NCBI GenBank assembly: GCA_029582155.1
Contig: CM055903.1
Location: forward strand, 35,382,353-35,446,352
Reading direction: 5' to 3'
Origin: Panopea generosa
Taxonomy: Eukaryota > Mollusca > Bivalvia > Adapedonta > Hiatellidae
DNA: 64,000 nucleotides
In this document: positions 55,758 through 64,000 of the stretch, piece after piece
Layout: each line of letters opens with the position of its first letter
Position numbering within the stretch: the stretch's first letter is position 1
Notes under the pieces: generated by a model
Databases searched by the model: none
Told to the model about the DNA's origin: nothing
Seen by the model: only the letters and a program-made list of their open reading frames with translations
Position numbers and translations under genes: made by a program

Positions 55758-56253
55758 TTAAAGCAACACATCCACGTTTGAACTTTTAAAAAAAAAATTT
55801 AATTGAGTTATGAGCACATTTCCCATACAAACATATGATCAATTAGCTGTATATGAGCATATAAACACAATCCGGAACAAAATAATGCCCAAATTATAAT
55901 GCGTGACTAACACTTTATAAAACAAGCGTGTAACTCACCCCAGTCAAAAAAATTGTCAAAATGACTTTCAAGGCAGGTAAAGTACACTACGCACTAAACC
56001 GTGAAGTTTTTTAATACGACTCGCATAATTCAATTTGAAGCCAAGTTGGAATCCTCGGCAATTTAAAAGAAATTTATAAAGCGTTTGTCACGCTTTATAA
56101 TTTGACATCTTTTTTTTATAATTCTAAAGCGTTCTGGATAGTGTTGTTAGCACATATACAGCTCACTGACCATATATTTATGTATGGGAAATGTGCTCAC
56201 AACTCAATTGAAAAACTTTTTAAAAAAGGTTAAACGTGGATGTGTTGCTTTAA
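55758..56253. mobile_element. TIR element with ~95 bp arms
   Basis: The ends TTAAAGCAACACATCCACGT and ACGTGGATGTGTTGCTTTAA are inverted repeats that extend, with gaps, for about 95 bp (CATTTCCCATAC pairs with GTATGGGAAATG). TTAA at both tips would fit a TTAA target site. The interior is AT-rich with no coding capacity. A 23 bp direct repeat flanks it. Confidence 0.8.
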
Positions 56254-56785
56254 CATAACCTATCAGAACACAAATATACATAAACATAACCCAATTATTT
56301 CTAGATTTATTTTGATAATACCCTTATTTAATCACTTTGATGTTTAAACAAAGAAACAGGTGTAATTTTGGTAAAAAGTATTTGTATTTTGATTATAATC
56401 ATAATTAAGGGAAGTAAATTTTAAAAAACAAAGTACACATTGCCACAGATATTAGGTAAAATAAGCTTCAAGTTATACATTTTGATATGTGATTTTTTTC
56501 AAAAACATTTAAGATGCATATCCGATACATTAAATAAATGAAACTTGATTATTTAAGCGTTAAATAACTATGGTTGGGTATTCTGCATCTTTTGGTTATC
56601 AGTTGTCTTTCAGTTTTTCCAGTCACCCAAAATAGAGGATGTGATTGCTAAAATAAGCTAGTAAACATGCACAGTATCCCACAGTGCTCAAATGTCAAGC
56701 TTCATAGTTAACAGGAAAGAGGACTTCTAAGACTTAGTTACACGATGGTAATTTAGTTCCAAGGGTTCAATTTCCACTAACCGCA
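56254..56785. other. Intronic or intergenic stretch
   Basis: Nothing recognised beyond the right copy of the 23 bp flank (56,259-56,281). Confidence 0.45.
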
Positions 56786-57052
56786 GTGATGATCATGAGG
56801 TAGAGCATCTACCTCTCATGCATAAAGGTTGTGTTCGATCTCTGGCCGGGTCATACCAAAGACTTGGTACTAGAAGCTTTCTCACTTGGAGCTCAGCATT
56901 TAGAGGATAGTTCTAGGTCTGGTCTGCTTGATGTCAGTATAATGTGACTGGGTGGGGTATCATACCCTGTGTCTGCAGCACTTAGAGTCTCAAGTAGACA
57001 CTGTTACGATGTATCTGAAAAATTGTTGATAGCGACGCTTAACACCATACAA
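56786..57052 (+). mobile_element. tRNA-derived SINE, head-degraded copy
   Basis: The head has decayed (GATCATGAGGTAGAGCATCT, B box GTGTTCGATCTC). The body has lost the segment with GCATGATACTCC. The tail TTGATAGCGACGCTTAACAC is kept. Confidence 0.88.
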
Positions 57053-57079
57053 ACAAATCCTTCCATGCCTCAGTTACAA

Positions 57080-57263
57080 ATACAGTCAAACCTGTCTTAA
57101 GTAGCCAGTCAAGGGAAGGAGCAAAAGTGACCTTTTAAGACAGGTTGTTGCTTAAAACAGGTAAATTTGCTCTGAAAACATAGAAATGGGAAATAGCGAA
57201 TGTGGCTGCTTAAGACAAGTGGCTGCTAAATAGAGGTGACCACTTATGCAGGTTTGACTGTAT
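57080..57263. mobile_element. Palindromic MITE, TACAGTCAAACC family, intact
   Basis: Perfect 15 bp terminal inverted repeats, ATACAGTCAAACCTG and CAGGTTTGACTGTAT, bound a 184 bp element. TA at the tips suggests a TA target site. Confidence 0.9.
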
Positions 57264-57731
57264 GGTAAGTGCACCAAGAAAAGCAGCATAAGTGAAATCA
57301 TCATTCGGTGATATACAGCCAACTTCTGTTCTCAACTGTTATTTTGTATAAAAGCTGTTGCCGAAAAGTCAATAATTCCAATCAAAAGCTTTATTTGCTT
57401 ATGATATATTTTATGCTTTCGTTAACATATTATCTGAGGTCTTAATAATAAATGCATCGATAAACATTGTTTTGATTGTTACACATGCAGTTTTTCAGAG
57501 CTGAGGACTAAAGGATAAATGACTCGATAAATATTGTTTAAAGATCACGTTTATCGTGTTTGTGTATTTTGTAATAAAATGTTTTGAAACCAGACATATT
57601 TGTTGATGGAAATTTTTAAATAACTTAACAAACAACACTGATTCTGACCAATGACTATTTTTAACTTGGCTATTCAAAGAATTGAGGGGCTATTGTACTC
57701 GCTCTAGGTGTCAGCATCAGCATTGTTTTTT
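57264..57731. other. Stretch without a recognised gene
   Basis: AT-rich; nothing recognised. Confidence 0.45.
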
Positions 57732-59162
57732 AGCTCTACTGGCAAAAGGCATATGTGATGGCGCGTTGACCATCGTCTGTCGTCTGTTAGCAGCACTTTC
57801 TCTGAAACCACTAGTCAAATTAAACTGAAACTTCACATGGATGTTTCTATTGCATAGGAGACTATACAGAAGATTTTTTTTTTCAATCTGAAATTCAAGA
57901 TGGCCGCCATTACTAAAAATAGTATAAAACTTAAAAAATAGAAAAAAAAAATAGATTTGTTCAAATGGTGTCCCCTATTTGGATCTTCAGGGCGGGGGTC
58001 ATTTTAAGCTCGCCGGGACGAAGTCCAAGGAGAGCTATTGTCATGACCCCGGCGTTGTCGTCATCATCATCGTCGTCGTCGTTGTCGTCTGTAGACACCC
58101 AGGTTAAACTTTGAGTTTAGTTGCGTACAAGTTTCACATATCTATACAACCACTCATTGGATGTCAATGAACCTTCACATGAGTGTTCACCATCATCAAT
58201 GGAACACATAGAGACAAGAACCATAACTCTGGATTGCATTTTGACACAGTTATGGCCCTGTTTGGACTTAGACACCCAGGTTAAACTTTGCATTTGGTTG
58301 CATACAAGTTTAAGATATCTATGCAACCATTCATTGGATGTGAATGAAACTTCACATGTGTGTTCACCATCATCAATTGAACACACAGAGACAAGAACCA
58401 TAACTCTGGGTTGCATTTTGGCACAGTTATGGCCCTTTTTGGACTTAGACACCCAGGTTAAACTTTGCATTTGGTTGCGTACAAGTTTAAGATATCTATG
58501 CAACCACTCATTGGATGTGAATGAAACTTTGCCTGTGTGTTCACCAACATCATTGAAACACACAGAGACAAAAACCATAACTCTGGGTTGCATTTTGGAA
58601 CAGTTATGGCCCTTTTTCGACTTAATTTTTCAGGTTAAATTTTTTTATCAGGTAAGATATCTATGCAACCACTCATTGGATATGAATGAAACTTTGCATG
58701 TATGTTCACCATCATCAGTGAAACACACAGAGACAAGAACCATAACTCTGGGTTGCATTTTGGCACACTTATGGCCCTTTTTGGAGTTAAACTTTGAGTT
58801 TAGTTGCATTTAAGTTTAAGATATCTATGCAACCACTCATTGGATGTGAATGAAACTTCACATGAGTGTTCACCATCATCAGTGGAAAACACACAGACAA
58901 GAACCATAACTCTGGGTTGATTTTTGCTACACTTATGGCCCTTTTTGGACTTAGACACCCAGAGGCGAGCTTTGTTGTCTTCCGACAGCTCTTGTTAACC
59001 CTAGGGACACCATTTGAACAAATCTATTAAAACAATAGTTGATTATCATTACAAAAGCTGTTAAGATGATCCCCAAAAGATGGTTAATATTGAGAAATTT
59101 AAAAAAATGCTATGGTCACTATGAGTCAGTAGGGTGTCCTCAGGCCCTCTTGGGCCTCTTGT
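57732..59162 (+). mobile_element. Dispersed repeat (AGCAGCACTTTCTCTG family) with nested insertion
   Basis: Starts AGCTCTACTGGCAAAAGGC and continues as the copy at 47,353. It is interrupted at 58,008 and resumes at 58,999 (CCCTAGGGACACCATTTGAA), ending TTGGGCCTCTTGTT. The phrase GGTGTCCC on the left of the break and its complement GGGACACC on the right show that the host element is itself palindromic there. Confidence 0.8.
58008..58994 (+). mobile_element. Nested element, five to six 177 bp units, TTAA-flanked
   Basis: It begins GCTCGCCGGGACGAAGTCC and ends CCGACAGCTCTTG, with TTAA directly outside both ends (58,004-58,007 and 58,995-58,998). Inside are 177 bp units with TAAGATATCTATGCAACCAC and AACCATAACTCTGGGTTGC. 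Because 177 is a multiple of 3, a 230-codon open frame with a 59-residue period (58,121-58,813) appears; it is a repeat product. Confidence 0.82.
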
Positions 59163-59690
59163 TCAGGTTAAAGTTTTTAATCAGGTAACATATCTGCAGC
59201 CACTCATATGATATGAATGAAACTTCAAAAGTCATGTGTGTTCAGCATCATCATTGGAACTCAAAGACATTAGAACTATAACTCTTGGTTGCATTTTGGC
59301 AGAGTTATTGCTCTTTTGGGACTTAATTTTTCAGATTAAGGTTTTTTTATCAGGTAAGATATCTATGCAACCACTCATTCAATATGAATGAAACTTCATA
59401 TGTGTGTTCAGCACCATCAATGGAACTCACAGACATAAGAACCATAACTCTGGGTTGCATTTTTGCAGAGTTATGGCCCTTTTTTTACTTAATTTTACGG
59501 TTAAAGTTTTTTATCAGGTAAGATATCTATGCAACCACTCATTCAATATGAATGAAACTTCACATGTGTGTTCAGCATCATTAATTGAATACACAGGCAC
59601 AAGAACCATAACTGTGGGTAGCATTTTGGCAGAATCATTGTCCTTTTAGGCTTTTTGTTAGAGTTTTTTGGCAGATTAAAGTTTGTAGTA
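59163..59690 (+). repeat. Further ~180 bp units of the nested element family
   Basis: Three more diverged units (TCAGGTAAGATATCTATGCA; ACCATAACTCTGGGTTGC) lie outside the nested copy and directly abut the host element end at 59,162. Confidence 0.8.
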
Positions 59691-59925
59691 CTGATACAAG
59701 AGTCTGAGCTTAGATGTTTTACAAAGTCATTTTGCAGTCCTCACTCAAATTTGTTTCAAACTATGACCCTATGGGCATAAATGGCCCACCCTAAGGGGTC
59801 AAAATTTTACATGGTGTTATGTAGGGAAAACTTCAAAAGCTTTTTTTATACCTTAGGCGGGAACTGGGATATAATTTTTCACTTCTTTTTTTAAAAAAAA
59901 AGTTTCATTCAATATTACATGACCT

Positions 59926-60930
59926 CTTGTCGTGTGTCATGTCGTGCGTAACACCCATACTCCCACTTCAAAGTTTAAGGTCACAATTTAACTTTGGTTG
60001 ATGACACTTTCAGTCTGGTTGAGATTTTGTGTCTGGTCTGTAACTTTGTCACCTTTGGATAAATTTATAAAAGAGTTGGCTCAATTCATGAGCATGACAT
60101 GATGATGTGTTGCGGGTAAATCGCATACCCGTACCTCAAAGGTCAAGGTCACAATTTGAGTTTGTTTGACAACACTTTGAGTCTGTGAGATTACATGTCC
60201 AACATAACATGACGTTGTGTCGCATGTAACACCCAGACTCCCACTTCAAAGGTCAAGGTCACACTTTAATTTTGTTCGACAACACTTTGAGTCTGTTTGA
60301 GATTTCGTGTCCGGTCTGTAACTTTGTCACCTATGGATAAATTTTAAAAAAAACTTGCCTCAATTCATCAGCATGACATGACATCATGTTGTGCGTAAGA
60401 CCCATACCCGTACCTCAAAGGTCAAGTTCACACTTTCAGTTTGTTTTACAACACTTTGAGTCTGTGTGAGATTTCGTGTCCAGTCCACTTTGTCATACAT
60501 GGACGGATTTCAAAAACACTTGGCTCAGTTGATCAACATGACATGATGAAGTGTCATGTGTAAGACCTAGAACAATTCCTCAAAGGTTAAGGTCACACTT
60601 TGAATGTTTGATATTTTATGTCTGGTCTGTAACTTTGTCTTTAATTTGGTTCAATTGATCAAGATGACATGACGAGTCTGTGTCGCACGTAAGACCCAGA
60701 CCTGTACCTCAAAGCTCAAGGTCACACTTTGAGTTTGTTTGAGATTTCAAGTCTGGTCTATAATTTTATCATACATGAATGGATTTCAAAAACACTTTGC
60801 TCAGTTGATCTGTTAATCAACATGACATGATGACGTGTCACTTGTAAGACCCAGAACCTTACCTCGAAGGTCAAGGTCACATTTTCTGTTTGTTTAATAT
60901 TTCATATCTGGTCTGTAACTTTTTCTTCTA
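59926..60930 (+). repeat. Second array of the AGGTCAAGGTCA-bearing ~165 bp repeat
   Basis: Same unit order as at 35.1-36.5 kb: CATGACATGA, GTAAGACCCA, CCTCAAAGGTCAAGGTCACA, TTTGAGTCTG, TCTGGTCTGTAACTTTGTC. About six units, several with one base changed in the AGGTCA core. Confidence 0.88.
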
Positions 60931-61971
60931 TTTGGTACTTATTTGCTGAAATATCTGATGTTTTAGAACAGCTTCGAAATAGATGAGTGCGCTGTCCCTC
61001 TGACAGCTTTTCTTTTTGTTCCTATGTTTGCGAAAAGAGACACTAATTTGGGTCTGTCCATCCATCCATCACATTTTGGTTTCCAGGCAATAACTTTTTT
61101 TTCCATGCAATAGCTTATAATGCCAGAATCATATCTTCCAAATTCTAATACAATGTTTATAATGACAAAACACAGGCTAAGTTCGATTTTAGGGGTTGTG
61201 ACTTTGTCGTTCTACAGTAACTGTACAGTTATGTCCCTTTAATTTTGTGAAAATCGTATTTTTGGATTTTCCGTGCAGTAAACTACGAATGCCTGAATTA
61301 AATCTTCTGAAAAAAACAGGGGACATAAATTCCATGAATTTGTTTGTTAATTTTGTCTTGCAACTCTGTAATTGTTTGTGTCTTTATGTCCTATATTTTG
61401 TGTCTGTCTGGCGGTTAAAATTATCTTCGGATACATTTTCAATGTCAGGAATATGATGTATACGCATTTATCTCATACAGTGTATGCCTTATGTCTGTCC
61501 GTCTGTCAGACCATTGGTCAGTAGGTTGATCAGTCGGTCGAACAACGGACATACAAAATCATATTTAAATAAATTAAAACTACTTGATGTAGATTAAGTC
61601 TTGTTGCACTTTTACAAATGTCTGTCTGTTTTCTGGAAAACCAAAGAAAGTACATTTCAAAGTATTAAATCAGTTACCTGAAGTTTATATTTAATTAAAT
61701 AATTGACTCATTGTTTAATAATTAAATATGAAAAAAAAAAGTAATTAATATTGATAAACTAACAAAAAAATTTTTAATATTAATTAAAAATTGTTCTGTT
61801 GGAACTGTAAAATGAAAATTATTTATTATGGTTTCTTACCGAGAGACTAATATAACCAAAAACTATTTTAAATAACCCCTAAACTTATTAGATATTAAAA
61901 TTTTTGTGCAGTATATTTTTTAAATGAAAGTACACTGTTCATATGAATTGTTTCAACAATTCAATTTATTT
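60931..61971. other. AT-rich stretch
   Basis: No gene recognised; the 69-codon frame at 61,247 is unsupported. A short TCNGT-rich patch (GTCCGTCTGTCAGACC) lies near 61,497. Confidence 0.45.
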
Positions 61972-62733
61972 ATTAAGCTTTGGACTCCGCTGTGTGCATT
62001 AATCTACTTTATATATATTGTTCAACAGTAAATATAGACGTTAACATATTCAGGGTATTAAGCTTTGGACTCCACTGTGCATAAATCTACTTTATATATA
62101 CTGTTCAACAGTAAATATACACATTAACATATTCAGGGTATTAAGCTTTGGACTCCACTGTGTGCATAAATCTACTTTATATATACTGTTCAACAGTAAA
62201 TATAGACGTTAACATATTCAGGGTATTAAGCTTTGGACTCCACTGTGTGCATAAATCTACTTTATATATATTGTTCAACAGTAAATATAGACGTTAACAT
62301 ATCAGGGTATTAAGCTTTGGACTCCACTGTGCATAAATCTACTTTATATATACTGTTCAACAGTACATATAGACATTAACATATTCAGGGTATTAAGCTT
62401 TGGACTCCACTGTGTGCATTAATTTACTTTATATATGCTGTTCAACAGTAAATATAGATGTTAACATATTCAGGGTATTAAGCTTTGGACTCCACTGTGT
62501 GCATAAATCTACTTTATATATATTGTTCAACAGTAAATATAGACGTTAACATATTCAGGGTATTAAGCTTTGGACTCCATTGTGCATAAATCTACTTTAT
62601 ATATACTGTTCAACAGTAAATATAGAAGTTAACATATTCAGGGTATTAAGCTTTGGACTCCACTGTGTGCATTAATCTACTTTATGTATACTGTTCAACA
62701 GTAAATATAGAAGTTAACATATTCAGGGTATCA
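61972..62733 (+). repeat. 83-85 bp tandem repeat with internal perfect palindrome
   Basis: Nine units start ATTAAGCTTTGGACTCC at 61,972, 62,057, 62,140, 62,225, 62,309, 62,392, 62,477, 62,562 and 62,645. Length differences reflect presence or absence of TG in CACTGTGTGCATAA. Most units carry TACTGTTCAACAGTA, a perfect 15 bp palindrome around a central C. High identity suggests recent expansion. Confidence 0.95.
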
Positions 62734-63100
62734 ATGCTCTCCCGACTGTCTGGGACAGCTGAATTGTGGGTACGGACAACTATATTAAAAAGCTGCAAGC
62801 CCAACTGGACAAGTGAATTCAGAAATTAAACATGGCATCTCTTTTTTGCATATCCCCTGTTTTTGAACTTTAATTAAACAGTTTATTTTGTTATTCTTAA
62901 TTTTATATCCATAGGATTATTACCATAATTCTAGATTAAAGTAAGGACAAGTTGTTTTTGGTCAGAAAAGCAGATTTTAGAACTGCTTGTCCGACTGGAC
63001 AAGTGAAATAAAAAAAATAATGATATGGCCCGATATTATCTTTTAACTGTCGGGGTTTAGTATCGGTTATTACCAAATCACATGTACATATTTTCAATAT
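62734..63100. other. Stretch with a duplicated CTGGACAAGTGAA phrase
   Basis: CAACTGGACAAGTGAA (about 62,800) and CGACTGGACAAGTGAA (about 62,993) suggest an old local duplication; nothing else is recognised. Confidence 0.4.
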
Positions 63101-63312
63101 TGCTGTTGTCGCTTTCAACAATTTTGCAGTTATATCATGACGGTGTCTACATGAGACAGTAGTCTAACCATTGCCACACTGGAGTATCATGCCACCGCAT
63201 GGTATAATACCCCACCCAGTCACATTATACTGACACAGGGCTGACCAGCCCTAGAACTATCCTCTTAATGCTGAGCGCTAAGCTAGGAAGCTTCTAGTAC
63301 CATTTTCATGGG
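63101..63312 (-). mobile_element. SINE, 5'-truncated copy
   Basis: Reverse complement of the body and tail (GGGGTATTATACCATGCGG, CTTTCAACAATTTTGCAG on the plus strand). The tRNA head is missing. Confidence 0.85.
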
Positions 63313-63715
63313 GATCAACCCAAGACCGGATGCTTTAACTCTAGGCACTTGCTATAGATTCAGTATTGCACGAGATGCATGTATATACCGGTACACAGAT
63401 ATATATTTGGTCATTTGGGTGGGAGGGGCTGTGTTCGCCGGTTTCAATATCAAATATTCAGGCAATTCATCTTTATTAGTCGGCTTTCAGAGGATGCACA
63501 CCAGGTGCATTGACCCCCCTGGATCCTCTTGTACTGCTGATATGCAGTATTTATAATTGTATATGTATTATGCAATACTTATGTAATATCCGCGTAAACA
63601 CTCTAATTTATTTAATGATTTCCATTATGTTAGTCATTATGTTGTATTAGTCAGTTTACAAGTTAATGATAGATCTAGCCAACACTGACTTACTCAAATT
63701 ATTGTTTCTGTTTGT
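63313..63715. other. Stretch without a recognised gene
   Basis: An 82-codon plus-strand frame (63,308-63,556) starts in SINE sequence and has no recognisable features. Confidence 0.4.
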
Positions 63716-63985
63716 ATGATTAGCATCACTTTCAACAATTTTTCAGCTATATAAAGATGGTGTCTACTTCAGACAGTATTCTAAACTGAAGTATCATACC
63801 GCAGTCACATTATACTGACACTGGGTCAACCAGACTTAGAGCTATCCTCTAAATGTGGAGCGCCAAGCAAGGAAGCTTCTAGTACCATATTTCAAGTCTT
63901 TGGTGTGACTCGGCCTGGGTTCGAACCCACGACCTTGCACATGTGAGTCGTACACTCAACCCCTGGAGCACTGCTGCAGTTGACT
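63716..63985 (-). mobile_element. tRNA-derived SINE, diverged full copy
   Basis: Minus-strand copy with B box (GGTTCGAACCC on the plus strand) and tail near 63,722. A deletion removes the CATGCCGCAGACAC part of the body. Confidence 0.88.
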
Positions 63986-64000
63986 TACCAAATAAGCAAT

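Noticed and set aside
55556..55771. 71-codon minus-strand frame as an exon
   Set aside because: No splice sites in proper positions, and it runs into the end of a TIR element.
58117..58813. 230-codon plus and 158-codon minus frames with a 59-residue period as a repeat protein
   Set aside because: The 177 bp DNA unit is a dispersed element with related units outside this copy, it is open on both strands, and its period just happens to be a multiple of three.
63900..63985. tRNA gene on the minus strand with a GGTTCGAACCC B box
   Set aside because: It is the head of another SINE copy with the typical body attached.

Overview
The window is a piece of eukaryotic nuclear genome and most probably comes from a bivalve mollusc. 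The reasons are a low gene density, an AT-rich background and a dense load of dispersed repeats. They include tRNA-headed SINEs ending in a TTGAAAGCGACGCTAAACAC-like tail, palindromic TA- and TTAA-flanked mini-transposons, dispersed repeats that open with AGCTCACC- or AGCTCGCC-like ends, truncated LINE ends and a decayed Polinton-type integrase. The species cannot be named from the sequence alone. There is no operon-like organisation and no complete gene.

Layout. 1-3058 is one edge of a satellite built on a ~26 bp monomer organised as 77 bp trimers. 3.1-7.3 kb is non-coding DNA with several microsatellites, a 32 bp-arm GC-rich hairpin and a 53 bp tandem repeat. 8.3-9.15 kb is a broken Polinton-like integrase with a chromodomain-like tail. 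9.25-31.16 kb is a single ~22 kb G/T-rich minisatellite in which 33 bp (and 30 bp) units alternate with 18 bp units. It carries a repeated 'punctuation' motif, a perfect 132 bp higher-order repeat and a 2,096 bp tandem duplication. 32.1-34.3 kb holds two 3' ends of non-LTR retrotransposons. 35-42.5 kb carries a ~165 bp tandem dispersed repeat rich in AGGTCAAGGTCA, a SINE, piggyBac- and Tigger/pogo-like mini-elements, and a 27 bp array split by a likely solo LTR. 45-53.8 kb is a mosaic of dispersed repeats and SINEs. 54.8-55.0 kb holds the only convincing coding exon, the start of a type II membrane protein. 55-64 kb is again transposons, nested elements, an 83-85 bp palindrome-bearing tandem repeat and SINE copies.

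How it fits together. Almost all sequence here is repeat biology and not genes working in a pathway. The many very long open frames between 9 and 31 kb are a by-product of a stop-poor repeat unit: several frames on both strands are open at once, and the 2,096 bp duplication breaks each frame. The most unusual object is the 22 kb minisatellite itself. The only host gene evidence is the 62-codon first exon at 54,809-54,994, whose remaining exons lie outside the window or are not recognisable in it. A possible last exon at 43,553-43,841 is much weaker.
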